Shown here: positions 17,722 through 28,728 of the stretch, one piece after another | How the letters are laid out: each line of letters opens with the position of its first letter | How positions within the stretch are numbered: position 1 is the first letter of the stretch | Position numbers and translations under genes: made by a program | Notes under the pieces: model-generated | Databases searched by the model: none | Told to the model about the DNA's origin: nothing | What the model saw: the letters and a program-made list of their open reading frames with translations, nothing else | Assembly: GCA_963708865.1 (NCBI GenBank) | Contig: CAVPUC010000004.1 | Span: 248,001 to 312,000, forward strand | DNA: 64,000 nucleotides | Source: DAIDKA01 sp963708865 | GTDB lineage: Bacteria > Pseudomonadota > Gammaproteobacteria > Steroidobacterales > Steroidobacteraceae | Direction of reading: 5' to 3'

Positions 17722-18576
17722 TCAGGCCGCAATAATCCGTCTAGCAAACAAAAACACTATGCCGCCGACGTACCCAAAAACCAGGCCGAGTAACCCAAGC
17801 GCTGCCCGACCCAATGACGACGGTTTCTCCGGTACAAATGCTGGGTCGATCGTCTTGATTGCATACTCGTCTCTACCGCGTGCCAGCATTTCCTTGTTTA
17901 TCTCCTGCTCCTGGAGTGTATAGATTGTGCGCCGTGTTTCGACGCTCGAGGATTGCGTTGCCTCATCATTGAGATATTTGATATTTCGCTCTGACTCGGC
18001 TATCGCCTGGCCTCGCAGATACTCATTAGTGAGTCTAACCAGATCGTTAGCCCACCGGGCGGCCAACACGGGGTCCTTCCACCGTATCGTCAAAATGATG
18101 AGCCCGGTCTTTGCATCTGTGCTCACCTGACGTATCTGCTTCTGGAACATGCGATTCGCCTGCCACAGGGTCGGGGGGTCGTCAGGCGTCCGCCATTGCT
18201 GCTTGCCCGCGTCCCAGCGGGACGCGTACAGCACAGGCAGTAGATTTGACTCCTTAATGTAGCGCTCAGTCAGCAGTTCAGACTGCAGAACTGCAGCTGC
18301 CTCCTCTCGCTTGCCGCCACCGGCAAGATTGACCCCGGCCAAAGAGGCCAAACCGCTGTACTGTGACGCCAATGCACCAAGAGTCCCTAGCGACCCAGCG
18401 GAGTTTTCCTCCAGGACCGGAGCCAATAACGTAGTAGCCTGGTACGTGCGCCCTAAGACAAGAGCGACGCCGACGCCCAGCGCCATACAAATAACGGCGA
18501 ACGCCGTAATCGCATATCTGGACCGCCAGAAATCTGACGCAAGCTCACCTATTGAGATTTCGCTTTGATCATTCAC
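17722..18576 (-). CDS. Wzz-type chain-length determinant (polysaccharide copolymerase)
   Basis: 284 residues with the PCP layout: cytoplasmic start EISIGELASDFWRSRY, first membrane helix AITAFAVICMALGVGVALVL, a long periplasmic domain rich in coiled-coil segments, the proline-rich PAFVPEKPSSLG, and the second helix LGLLGLVFGYVGGIVFLFAR at the C-terminus. There is no fused or adjacent tyrosine kinase domain, so this is a kinase-free copolymerase of the O-antigen (PCP-1) style rather than Wzc. GTG start. It controls the chain length set by the Wzy polymerase of the locus. Confidence 0.88.
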   Translation of the reverse strand: MNDQSEISIGELASDFWRSRYAITAFAVICMALGVGVALVLGRTYQATTLLAPVLEENSAGSLGTLGALASQYSGLASLAGVNLAGGGKREEAAAVLQSELLTERYIKESNLLPVLYASRWDAGKQQWRTPDDPPTLWQANRMFQKQIRQVSTDAKTGLIILTIRWKDPVLAARWANDLVRLTNEYLRGQAIAESERNIKYLNDEATQSSSVETRRTIYTLQEQEINKEMLARGRDEYAIKTIDPAFVPEKPSSLGRAALGLLGLVFGYVGGIVFLFARRIIAA

Positions 18577-18940
18577 ATCGGATCCATCTTCTGCTGGCTT
18601 CCCATATCACGCGCGCGCTGGCTTCAACGGTGTGGGCCGCCCATTTGCAGCCGAATGACAAGAAGCGCGCCTGGCATGTCCCGGCCGAAATCCCCGAAGC
18701 AGACCACGCCTTGGGAAGAGAGGGGGGGGTCACGACGGTGTTCGGGTCGATTCACGAGGTGCGTCACTTTACCTCCGTCCGAAGAAGCGCGCTGGATAGT
18801 ATTTGTCGAGGTAAGGGCAGAACGGCATGCGCTCAGATCGGGTGCGGTGCCCGGGACGACTTCCGCATTGCGGCAGCCCAGCGCGGCGGGAAATTCGCTC
18901 GGCACGCTTGGGCCCCGCATATCAGCAAGCCACCAGCCCA
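18577..18940. other. Intergenic region between wzz-like gene and GT4
   Basis: 364 bp without a credible gene. It holds a run of eight G (18720-18727) and no clear repeat or hairpin; it may carry the promoter for the wzz-like and methyltransferase genes. Confidence 0.4.
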
Positions 18941-20173
18941 TCATCGACTCCGAGCTTCGCCCGCCACAGTTGTCCGTTCCTTAACGAGTTCGCGGCTTCT
19001 CTCGAAAGCACCAAGATATCCATCTACGAAGCGCTTCACATTAAAGCGCGAAGCGTAGGCGAGTGCGGCCGCCCCCATGGATGACAATTTGGCCCGGCTG
19101 GTGATGCAGTGCCGTAAAGTTTTCCCAAAAGCCGACAGATCATCTGGATTTACGAGCCACCCGCGATCCGTGCCCAGAAACTCCGGGATTCCGCCGCGGT
19201 TCGACGCAACAACGGGCACAGCTGCGGCAAATGCCTCAATCAGGACAAGTGGCGCCGTGTCGTTCCATAAGGACGGGACAACGAGTATGTCAATTGCCGA
19301 AAGGAATTCCTCAGGACGGACGAAGCCCAACCATCGGACGGTCGGAACCCCAACCGTACGGGCCCGCTGTTCTGATTCATAGGCGTCGTCCCCACGGCCT
19401 GCAATCCAAAGCTCGCTGTCCTCGGCACATTCTGAAAGAAATGCATCGATCAGCCGGTGTAGGCCCTTCGTTGCGCGCAACTGCCCGAGAAAACCAAATC
19501 TTAGACGATTTGAAGCATGCTTAGGAACATGCACCGCCGCCGAGTTATCGGCGAGCGCATTGAAAATGATTCGCTTCTCGGCACAGCGGAAGAATCCATT
19601 CTGCTCATGGCGCTCAACAATGAATCGGCTTACGCCTATAAGTACATCGACGTAGCGAGTCATGTGACGCCGTGGACTTGCTAACAAGCGGCAGTCCGCG
19701 CACTGCTGAACGCAGTTCCTGCCATTCTTAAACATCACTGACTTCGGGCACAGCAGGTACTGATCATGCAGCGTGTGAACGCGGGCGATCGAGAGTTTTT
19801 CTCCAGAACCGAACGACGCGGCCGAAAATCCCGCAAGATTGTGGCTATTCACCACATCCGGCCGCTCTGCGTCAATAATCCGGCCGACAGCCCGGGACAT
19901 TAACGGATTGTAGCTGTCTACGGCGTGCCAAATCGCCTTGCGGAACGTCCCTGGCCTAACCGCAGAGAAAGGCCGATACACGTTCCGTACCGGTAGGTAG
20001 TAGATTTTGACGCCGTTGATCTCGCCGTCGACGGCAGCCCCGGCCGGCTGGGTCGTCACGACGATCGACTGATGACCCTGCTCTACAAGGCTTTCTGCGA
20101 GAGTCTGCACGACCCGCTCAGCCCCAGCTGTGATGTTCGGCGGGTATGATGCATTGAGCAGGAGGACCTTCAA
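18941..20173 (-). CDS. Family 4 glycosyltransferase
   Basis: 410-residue GT-B retaining transferase. The N-terminal half shows LLNASYPPNITAGAERVVQT and SHNLAGFSAA; the donor half has RFGFLGQLRATKGLHRLIDA, SELWIAGRGDD, LGFVRPEEFLSAIDILVVPS and the EX7E-region LVLIEAFAAAVPVVASNRGG. A four-cysteine segment (CPKSVMFKNGRNCVQQCADC) occurs in the acceptor domain of some GT4 members. Complete. Sugar and linkage cannot be read from sequence. Confidence 0.87.
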   Translation of the reverse strand: MKVLLLNASYPPNITAGAERVVQTLAESLVEQGHQSIVVTTQPAGAAVDGEINGVKIYYLPVRNVYRPFSAVRPGTFRKAIWHAVDSYNPLMSRAVGRIIDAERPDVVNSHNLAGFSAASFGSGEKLSIARVHTLHDQYLLCPKSVMFKNGRNCVQQCADCRLLASPRRHMTRYVDVLIGVSRFIVERHEQNGFFRCAEKRIIFNALADNSAAVHVPKHASNRLRFGFLGQLRATKGLHRLIDAFLSECAEDSELWIAGRGDDAYESEQRARTVGVPTVRWLGFVRPEEFLSAIDILVVPSLWNDTAPLVLIEAFAAAVPVVASNRGGIPEFLGTDRGWLVNPDDLSAFGKTLRHCITSRAKLSSMGAAALAYASRFNVKRFVDGYLGAFERSRELVKERTTVAGEARSR

Positions 20174-20318
20174 TTGCGGATGAGCCCCTTCGGCGCCGTG
20201 CCGGTAATGACTGGATCGTCCTGACAGGGCATTGCCAAGTAGTTCTGCATATATCTCCGAACTTTATATTACTTCGCCTATTATCTCCAGATTCATCGGC
20301 TTAGCGCGCAAGGCACAC

Positions 20319-21253
20319 ATGTATCGAGTCACAGTTGCGATCGTCACATATCGATCTAAAGGCGAACTTCCGGAGTGCCTCGAGAGTCTGCTCGGCTCCG
20401 ATATCCCCCTGAAGATAGTCATCATCGACAATGACTCGCAGGACGGGACCCTAGAGTTGGCACAGGAGTGGGCCGCCAAACATTCCAATATTGTGGCCTT
20501 CGGCAGCGGTGGCAACATAGGCCTGGCGGCGGGCAACAATCTGGTGATCCCACACATAGAAGGCGACTACGCCTTGATGCTGAATCCCGACACCATACTG
20601 CGTCCCACAACGGTCTCAACCATGGCTGCCATGCTAGATGCCGATCCCAAAATCGGGATGGTCGGCCCCAAGAACATCTATCAGGATGGTAAGGTATTTT
20701 CGAGTTATCAGCGTGCCTGGAATCTCTGGCATGTCTTCCTTTGGAGGGTGGTGCCCTACTCCCTCACCCGGAAGATATACGACGAATGGTCACGCTATGC
20801 CGAGTCGGAGGTATTTTACGTTTCGGGCTCATGTCTATTGATCCGGGCCGATCTATTTCGGGCTATGGGTGGCTACGATCCCGAATTGTTCCTGACGATC
20901 GAGGAGACGTCTGTGACCTTGGTCGACGGGCGAGAGACCGGGGATACAAGGTGGTATTCACCCCGCGTACGGAGATCATCCATCACTGTAGCCGTAGCGG
21001 TGACCAAGTTCCCTTTTTAGCAGTGCTCTCAAGCTACAAAGGCAGCATCTACTACTTCACCAAATATAACGGACGATTTGGCGGAGCCGCCGCATACATG
21101 ATCGTGACCTTCGGGTGCTTGCTAAAAATCGCCGTATCATACTCAAAGGTACTTTTTCGCCGGCGTCCGGTCGATCGGACCAACCTGCAAGTTTACCGCA
21201 AGATTCTCCCTGAACTGTTGCGCCGAGGACCAAAGATCATTTCGGCACGTTAA
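20319..21253 (+). CDS. Family 2 glycosyltransferase (one frameshift)
   Basis: Starts MYRVTVAIVTYRSKGELPEC, then VIIDNDSQDGTLELA, GSGGNIGLAAGNNLV, the metal motif MLNPDT and SGSCLLIRADLFRAMGGYDP. Near 20910, inside the FLTIEE acceptor segment, the frame shifts and continues as DRGYKVVFTPRTEIIHHCSR, ending with a hydrophobic segment AAAYMIVTFGCLLKIAVSY and RGPKIISAR. Joined length is about 311 residues, normal for WbbL-like enzymes. Start at 20319 rather than 20232 because the fold begins there. Confidence 0.83.
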
Positions 21254-21321
21254 ACCGTCGATCCGCGAGTTCACCGCTTCATAGCCCATGTTCCCTTTGC
21301 TTGCTCCAATGGAGGACGAGT

Positions 21322-22806
21322 TTGCTGACACCGCGTGCGCCCCATCCGGCCCGGCGCCTATCGACCAATCTGTTCTGGCAGTTAGCCGGACAAGCTCTGC
21401 CGCTGGTGGTTGCGGCAATTACTATTCCGGTTGTACACGCGCGCGTAACGGCCGCCGATTTCGGCATTTTTACGCTCTCTATTACTGCCTTCGGAGTAAT
21501 GAGCGTACTAGACCTAGGGCTCGGACGCGCTAGCGTCCTTTTCGTATCGCGAGCCCTTGCACTCAATGACCGGAAAACCGCCGCCCGAGTTGCGGCACAG
21601 TCCTTGCTCATTCTTCTGCTGATTTCCGTCGCACTGTGCATCGTGTGCCTAGTTCAGGGCCCTTTGGCAGTTTCGCGATGGCTAGCGGCGGATGCCACCA
21701 GCGATCCGCAACTTCGCGATGTCGTCCGGATACTATCGTTGGTGCTGCCCGCGATCGCACTCACTTCCGCGATGCGTTCGCTGATGGAGGCGGAATTGCG
21801 GTTTCGCCGAATCGCGACCATCCAGGCAATAACCGGGGCACTGACATTCGGCTCCCCGTTGATCGCCTCCTTGTATACCTCAAACATCCGCCTAATCGTC
21901 CTTGCGGCTGCCGTGGTACGAGCCTCGTCGCTGCTAGTTTACTGCGTCGGCGTACGGCACTGGTTGCGCGATCCGGATTTCCGCGGTGGATTGGTGATAC
22001 GGCCCTCCAAAGATTTTCTACGGTTTTCCGGATCCCTGATGGTCTCCAACATTGTCGGAACTGCCGCGGCATATGCCGACCGCGCCCTGCTTGCAGGGAT
22101 TATTCCCCTCGGACGTTTACCCTATTACAACGTACCGCTCGATTTTCTTCTGCGTTTCATGCTCCCGATCAATGGCGCAATTACCGTGGCCTTTCCTGAA
22201 ATGTCCCGTCGTGCGACCAAGCCCGGAGACCTGGACAAAATTAATCTTCTGGTGCTCTCTGCCCTTGCCGGCATACTGGGGCCAGCTCTTCTGTTAGCGT
22301 CGCTGCTAACCCCGAGCTTTCTCTTCCTCTGGCTCGGTCGTGACTTCAAAGAACTCAGCACCGTGCTGCTGCAGATCTTCCTCGTCGGATTCTACTTCCA
22401 AGCATTCAATGCCGTAAGCATGGCTACCTTGGGGGCACGCGGAATCGCCGCGCGGGTCGCTGCCATGCATGTGATTGAAGTGCCGCTGTATCTTTTCTGT
22501 CTAACCTATCTTGGAAGACATTACGGACTCGTGGGCCTTGCGGTTGCGTGGTCCGCGAGAACGGTATTTGAGTTCCTGGCTTTCGGAACCATGCTAGTAG
22601 CCGCAGCACAACTTCGCGGGCGGCATGCTCTGCTGCTGATACTGGCAGCGATGCACACCATTCCGTTGCTGATTATTGTCACTGTCGGTCTGACATGGCT
22701 TGCGGTCGTGGTATCGGCGCTTGCAACTGCGGCTAGCGCTATCGTCGCCAAATCGCAGTACTTAGTTTTCAGCGCGAAGACTTCCGTTTCAACGGCGTCA
22801 GTTTGA
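21322..22806 (+). CDS. wzx: Wzx-type polysaccharide flippase
   Basis: About 494 residues and 12-14 hydrophobic segments of the MVF/PST superfamily. The first helix is preceded by LSTNLFWQLAGQALPLVVAA, a typical Wzx start, and the family feature of a gly-rich loop after helix 2 is present (SVLDLGLGRASVLFVSRAL). It moves undecaprenyl-linked repeat units to the periplasmic face. TTG start at 21322 is chosen for the GGAGG at 21311-21315; a TTG at 21301 is in frame too. The gene ends one base before the polymerase gene. Confidence 0.88.
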   Translation: MLTPRAPHPARRLSTNLFWQLAGQALPLVVAAITIPVVHARVTAADFGIFTLSITAFGVMSVLDLGLGRASVLFVSRALALNDRKTAARVAAQSLLILLLISVALCIVCLVQGPLAVSRWLAADATSDPQLRDVVRILSLVLPAIALTSAMRSLMEAELRFRRIATIQAITGALTFGSPLIASLYTSNIRLIVLAAAVVRASSLLVYCVGVRHWLRDPDFRGGLVIRPSKDFLRFSGSLMVSNIVGTAAAYADRALLAGIIPLGRLPYYNVPLDFLLRFMLPINGAITVAFPEMSRRATKPGDLDKINLLVLSALAGILGPALLLASLLTPSFLFLWLGRDFKELSTVLLQIFLVGFYFQAFNAVSMATLGARGIAARVAAMHVIEVPLYLFCLTYLGRHYGLVGLAVAWSARTVFEFLAFGTMLVAAAQLRGRHALLLILAAMHTIPLLIIVTVGLTWLAVVVSALATAASAIVAKSQYLVFSAKTSVSTASV

Positions 22807-22807
22807 C

Positions 22808-24028
22808 ATGCCGCAAGCGATCATCATTTCCTGCCTGGTGATAGTCGTCCTCACCTACGCGTTGTTTTCGTTGCGAGTCGGGAATTTCATTAATGTCCTG
22901 ACGCCTTTTCTTTTGTTCGAGATCCCGGCCCATTATGTACTAGAGTTGGTCGACATCGCCGTGTTTGGCCGCTCAGGTAGTGATTACGCATATTTCTACT
23001 GTTACGCGACGTACACCCTGGGAATTCTTGCGACCGCGCTAGGATATCTGGGGATGACGGCCCGGCCGGTATCGGTAGTACTTACAGCTCCGACGTTGCG
23101 CGTCCCGGCCTTGCCAGTTTTGCTGTTATTGGTCGGCGCAGGCCTCTACGCACCGGTTCTATTGGCATATCCGCATCTGCTTGCCTCGCCGCGGGAAATC
23201 TATTCACTGACAAGAAGCGGCTTTGGCATCTTTTTCTTCCTAAGCTCATTCGCGGTGTATATCGGATACATCCTGTTCTTATTTTCTGGCAAACACGGCA
23301 GAGTCGCGCACCTCTCGTATTTCCTCGCTGCATGCCTGATTCTGTATATGCACGGCAGCAAGGGTCAAGTGCTCCAACTTTTCCTTATTTCTTTGTTTTA
23401 CTTCACGTTTGTACAACGGAAGCGTTTTGGAATAGGCAAGGTGATGCTGATCGGTCCTACTGCAGCCCTTGGTATTCTCGGCCTGTTCTACCTGATAACG
23501 CCCGCAGATTCTGCAGTTGAGTTGATCTCGAATGTCGCTGCTTACTCGGACTACACACGTAACTCCATGCTCGTCATCGACGATCCACATCTTGTCCTGC
23601 AGCACGGACAACTGACTGCCGGAGAAATGATTTATTCATTGGTTCCGAGAGCAGTGTTCCCTGACAAGCCGACCGACTTTGGATCACTTTGGCTAGCGGA
23701 ACAATATTTTCCAAAACGCTTCGCCGCCAATACTGGTGCTCCTGCATTTGGGATCGGTGTGCCTTACGCCGACTTTGGTGATTTCGCGATAGTCTATTGG
23801 ACACTCGCGAGTCTTTTGGCAGGTGCGACCATGCGACTCCTCACGTCGAAGTTAAGAATCGCCCCGGACGCCGGTACTTTCGCATTGCTACTGGTGTTCC
23901 TAAACGTCCAGCTAATTCCCGCTGGCGCGGCAATCCCCCTGATCTTCTACTACGTGTGTGCCATAGGCGTCCGGATCTTTGCGGGACGACCGCCAGTGCT
24001 CGAACCAGTTCGAGCGCTGGATTCGTAG
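22808..24028 (+). CDS. wzy: Wzy-type oligosaccharide repeat-unit polymerase
   Basis: 406-residue integral membrane protein with about ten segments. Typical features are a glycine/lysine stretch HGSKGQVLQLFLISLFY and, in a large periplasmic loop, GQLTAGEMIYSLVPRAVFPD, a pattern (E...S..PR..FPDKP) shared by O-antigen and exopolysaccharide polymerases. It joins flipped repeat units in the periplasm. Follows wzx by one base and converges on the SLBB export gene. Identity rests on topology, the PR.FPDKP motif and context, since polymerases are poorly conserved. Confidence 0.82.
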   Translation: MPQAIIISCLVIVVLTYALFSLRVGNFINVLTPFLLFEIPAHYVLELVDIAVFGRSGSDYAYFYCYATYTLGILATALGYLGMTARPVSVVLTAPTLRVPALPVLLLLVGAGLYAPVLLAYPHLLASPREIYSLTRSGFGIFFFLSSFAVYIGYILFLFSGKHGRVAHLSYFLAACLILYMHGSKGQVLQLFLISLFYFTFVQRKRFGIGKVMLIGPTAALGILGLFYLITPADSAVELISNVAAYSDYTRNSMLVIDDPHLVLQHGQLTAGEMIYSLVPRAVFPDKPTDFGSLWLAEQYFPKRFAANTGAPAFGIGVPYADFGDFAIVYWTLASLLAGATMRLLTSKLRIAPDAGTFALLLVFLNVQLIPAGAAIPLIFYYVCAIGVRIFAGRPPVLEPVRALDS

Positions 24029-24039
24029 CCGTCCACGTC

Positions 24040-27029
24040 TTAGAGCGATAGTGAGTGCACTGCCGCCACCGACACCGCGATGTTGTACAGGATCTGCGTA
24101 ATCGCCTGCCACATCGGCAGTGGCGGCAGCTTCTCCGTATCGAGCGGAACGACGATGGTATCGCCCGGATGGATCTTCACACCTTGTGAATTGATGCGGA
24201 AGAAGCCGCCGGAATTGGCCACTACGCTGCCATTCGCGCGTACCACATATATTTTGGATGCATCCGCATGAATGGTCATGCCGCCGCTCAGGGCAATATA
24301 GTCTGCGCGGGTCAGATCGGAGCGATACAGGTGCGAGGTCACGCTTTGCACCTCCCCTATTACGGTGACTTCCTGCTGATAACGCGGCACGATCAGGTCA
24401 TCGCCATTGCGCAGAACGACATCCTCCTCTGAGCCCATTGGTTCGCTAATGACGCGCGGAAGATCGATAACCAGGCGACCGATGGCCCTTGCTGACTTCA
24501 GCTGTGTCAGCAGTGTTTGGCCTATGGCTAACGAAGCGGTCGGATTTGCGCCCTGCCCGTTCAATTGCGAGGCCGCCGATGCCTGGAGTGCCATGGTGGC
24601 AATGTCGGTTTGCATGCGCTGGCCCAGGAAGTCGAGCTGTTGCTGTTCGCGCTCCTGAAGTTCCGTACGGGTGAAGACGCTGCCCTCTGGGAAGGCGAAT
24701 TCTGTTAATCCTCCGGCACGGGCGAGCACAGATTTGAGTGTTTCACCGTGCTTGATCGCATAGGTGCCCGGGAAGCGGACTTGCCCGGCCAGCACAACCT
24801 GCTCCTGTTCCCCCCACAAGGAGATTTCCTTGATGGACAACGCATCGAAAGGTCGCAACTGGATATTCGCCGCAGGATCGCCGCGCAGCGCTGCCGCGAG
24901 GTCGATATCGATGACCTGAGTCTGACGTGACTGCCCGTCTACGACTTGATATCGGGCGAGTTCCGCCAAGCCCCCATAAGCCGAATCCGCAAGGCTGCCA
25001 CCCGCTCGTACCAGGTCACTTACCCGCATACCCGGTTCCAGCGGGTATTCACCGGGGACCTTCACCCGCCCGTCAACGCGAACAACCGAAGTGGGCTGAC
25101 TGATATCCGACTGCATGCGCAAATCATCCAGCAGCGGCTGAATAATGCGGTCACGTCCCGACTGCAGGTCGAATACCGTGATTTCATCGCGCGCCATCAA
25201 GGATATGTTTGCCGCAGAACCCGGGCGTGCCAGTGCCGCCGCGAGATCCGCCGATACCGCCTCAATGTGCCGGTCCGGCGGCACTTCGCGCCTAATAAGC
25301 ACGTAATGCAGGTCCGCATCCGGTCGCAGGTCATCCACTGACTGCAATGCGTCGGTGAGCTTCATGCCTGCGTGCCAGGCAATGGCTCCCGGGGTGAACA
25401 CATAGCCTTGGACCTTGACGCCAGAGTCCAGGGTGGGAATGAGTCGGGTGACCCGCAGCAGGTCACCGTTGCGCAATACCTGGGCGCCCGAAGCTGCGGT
25501 ACTCAGATTCACGGCAAGGACGCGCCGATCGCCGCGCTCGATCCGCGTCAGTTGCGCCTGCGTATTGTCGGCTTCGGGCGTCACACCGCCCGCCAGTCTG
25601 ACGAGCTCGGCGACCGTCGCGCCCGGGCGAATCTCATAAATCGCGGGCCGGTTGACCTCACCATCCACGCTCGCCGTCTCTCCCAATGGCGGGATGAACA
25701 CCACATCGCCCGGCAGCAGCTTGGCGTCGTCCGTGGTATCGCCCCGGATCAGAAGGTCGTAGAGGTCCAAATGGCGCACTACGGTACCGCCGCGTTTCAA
25801 CTGGATGTCACGCAGCGAGCCGATACGCTTGATGCCGCCCGCGGCATACAGGGCGGACGTGATGGTCCCCAAGCCGCTGATGGAATAGGAACCGGGCACC
25901 TGCGCTTCACCCAGTACAAACACCCGGATGGCACGCGTATCACCCATGGAAACGCTGGCCTTCACGCCGATCATCTGTCGCGCCACGCGCTGTTCCAAGT
26001 CGTCCTTGACAGCAGAGAATCGCTGACCCGCGACATTGATTGGTCCGAGTTCAGGAAAACTGACGCGGCCGTCGCGATCCACCGTCAGGGTAAAGTTCCG
26101 ATTCTGATTACCGTACAACTGCACCTGCAGTTGATCGCCGGACCCGAGCGTATAGTCCGCCGGCACCGGGACGTTCGTCACCGGCGAAAACGTCGAGGGG
26201 TCGCGCTCAAACAAGTCATAGCCGAAGGGCTTCAGACCCTCCAGCCCGGTCTTCCGCAGCGGCAGTCGCGTGATGCGGAAGTACAGATACTGCAGCATAG
26301 GGTCCACTTCGAGGCGCAGCGTCGCCTGCATCTCGGTTAGACCACCCAAGGGAATACCGGACAAGCCCGGGCAGCGTCAGCACCCCGTCTCGGGACAACT
26401 GGTATGGATTCTTCGAACGCAGCAGCAGAATCAGTTTCTGCAGCCGACTTTTTTGTTGGTCGGTCAGCTGGCTTGAGTCATCTGCCGCAGGGGGCTGCGC
26501 CTGTGTTTGTGCCTGCAGCTGCGCCGTCATTCCGAAACTGCTGCAATTGCGCCTGAGCAAGCTGCTGGGTCTGCTGCATCTGCAGCTGCTGGCTGTAACT
26601 GCTGGCGGCAACCGCCGAAAAAGTGTCTATCTGGCGCGGCTTAAGCGGATGCAAATCCACTTCCACCACCACCGAATCTAGACCTTTGAATACCGGCGGC
26701 CCGGCATTCGCCTCCTGGCCTTGATCCTGGTCCTGCTCTCGATCCTCGTCGCGCCGTGTGCGGTGCTGCGTCTGCTGTTGATCGTTGGCTTGCGTCTGCG
26801 AACCCGCTGCGCCAGTAGAATTTGAACCAGTCGATGTGCCGCTGCCGCTGCCACCGAGGCGCTGCATTATCTGCTGCTGCTGGTCGGCCGAGAGCCCCTG
26901 GAATATCCCCAGCGCATCGGTCCCGGAGCCCGTGCCGGTTGCACTTTGCGCAAACAGGGTCTGCCCTGTCAGCACACTCAGCATCGCCGCTACGGCGCAA
27001 ACACTCGCTCGTTTTAAGGTGGTGCGCAT
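24040..27029 (-). CDS. SLBB-domain polysaccharide export protein, Wza-like (frameshifted 5' part)
   Basis: Outer-membrane export component, unusually long at about 995 residues. Signal peptide MRTTLKRASVCAVAAMLSVL (start 27029), then a Q/T/G-rich linker, a coiled-coil-like Q-rich stretch, and the Poly_export domain (DYTLGSGDQLQVQLYGNQNR). At least six SLBB-like repeats follow (FVLGEAQVPGSYSISGLGTI; SVDGEVNRPAIYEIRPG; KVQGYVFTPGAIAWHAG; RVDGRVKVPGEYPLEPG; VLAGQVRFPGTYAIKHG; VIGEVQSVTSHLYRS). The C-terminus is hydrophobic (ILYNIAVSVAAVHSLSL). Two frame breaks (about 26520 and 26360) fall in the N-terminal part. No lipobox Cys like that of E. coli Wza. It lies 4 bp downstream of pgi. Confidence 0.87.
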
Positions 27030-27033
27030 TGCG

Positions 27034-28678
27034 TTAGCGTCCCCGCCACTGGGAGATGCGCGCGAGCGCGCCTTTGACGGCAGCGCTTTGATCTTTCGCG
27101 AGCACCGGGTTTTCCACCATCGGTACCAGGGACTCGGCCAGCTTCTTGCCCAACTCCACACCCCACTGATCGAAACTGTTGATGCCCCAGATCACGCCCT
27201 GGGTGAACACCTTATGCTCATACAGCGCCACGAGCTTCCCCAAGGTGGTCGGATCCAGGCGGCTGAAGAGTATCAGCGTGCTCGGCCGATCGCCGATGTG
27301 CACCTTGTGCGGTGCGACCTGATCGATGCGCGCCGCCGGCATGCCCTGGGCCGTCAGATCCGCGCGCACGGTGGCTTCCGATTGGCCGTTCATCAAGGCT
27401 TCGGCCTGCGCCAGGCAATTGGCCAGGGCCAGGTTCTGATGATGCTGGTCGCCGCACGAGGAGTTCACCGGCGCGATGAAGTCCAGGGCCGCCCGCATGG
27501 TGCCCTGGTGCAGGAGCTGGAAGAACGAATGCTGGGCGTTGCTGCCCGGTTCGCCCCAGATCACCGCGGCGGTCTCCCACGCGGTGCGCTCACCCTCCTG
27601 GGTAACGGACTTGCCGTTGCTCTCCATCTCCAGCTGCTGCAGGTAGGCGGGGAGCCGTTTGAGCCGATCGTCATACGGCAGTACGGCAAGGGTCGGCAGC
27701 CTCCGGAAATTGATGTTCCAGACCCCGACGAGCGCCATCAGCACCGGCAGGTTGTCGGCCCACTCGGTGGTGCGGAAATGCTGATCCATCGCATGCGCGC
27801 CGGCGAGGAACTGTTCAAAATTGGTCTTGCCGATGGCAATCGCCAGCGACACGCCGATGGAGGACCACATGCGAATAGCGGCCGCCGACCCAATCCCACA
27901 TCTGGAAGCGGTAGTCCTTGTGCACGCCGAAGGCATCCATGGCCTTGTGATTGGTCGACACGGCGGCGAAGTGCTGGGTGACGATGCTCTCACCCAGTTT
28001 GCCCACCAGCCACGCGCGCGCCGTCTTGGCGTTGGTCAGCGTCTCAAGGGTGGTGAAGGTCTTGGAGGCGATGATGAACAGCGTGGTCGCCGCATCCGCA
28101 TCCTTGAGCACATCGTACAGATGGCAGCCATCGACGTTGGACACGAACTCCACGCGGGGCGCCCCGGTGGTGTACTGCGCCAGCGCCAGCACCGCCATGG
28201 CCGGCCCCAGGTCCGAACCGCCGATGCCGATGTTGACGATGAGGGTGAAGGGCTTGCCGCCGCTGCCGAGGATGCGGCCATCACGCACCGCCTGGGCGAA
28301 ATTGAGCATGCGGTCGCGCTCGGTCATGACCTGCGCGGCGATGTCCTTGCCGCCGATGGTGCCATCGCGCGGCTGGCGCAGGGCGACATGCAGCACGGCG
28401 CGATCCTCGCTGCGATTGATGTGCTCACCCGTGAACATGCCCTCGATGTGATCGCGCAGTTGCACGTAATCGCCAGCGCATACAGCTTGTACAGCGCCTC
28501 CTGGTCGATGCGCTGGCGGGAGAAGTCCATCGACAGACCCAGCGCCGCCGCGACAGAAGCGCGCATAGCGGCCCGGATCCTGTTCGAACAGCTCCCGGGT
28601 ATGCACGGTGTTCAGGCGCGATTCGTGGGCGGCGATCTCGCCCCAGATCGGCGTCAGCGGGCCGGGAGTGTTTGTCAT
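27034..28678 (-). CDS. pgi: Glucose-6-phosphate isomerase (frameshifted)
   Basis: Interconverts glucose-6-P and fructose-6-P, supplying both the mannose and glucose branches. Start MTNTPGPLTPIWGEIAAHES at 28678. Seen: NIGIGGSDLGPAMAVLAL (sugar-phosphate motif), FVSNVDGCHLYDVLKD, FIIASKTFTTLETLTNAKT, and after a shift near 27870 SVSLAIAIGKTNFEQFL-type GAHAMDQHF, then PGSNAQHSFFQLLHQGT and INSFDQWGVELGKKLA. Further shifts near 28570 and 28470 interrupt the N-terminal third. Joined length is about 547 residues, normal. Confidence 0.92.
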
Positions 28679-28728
28679 GCTAGTTACCTCGAAGGCGCGA
28701 ACGGACGCTGCGCAGGGACTGGATTGAT

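Noticed and set aside
18624..18944. 106-residue minus-strand frame in the gap before the wzz-like gene
   Set aside because: Composition is unlike a protein, no family resemblance, and it overlaps the end of the GT4 gene.
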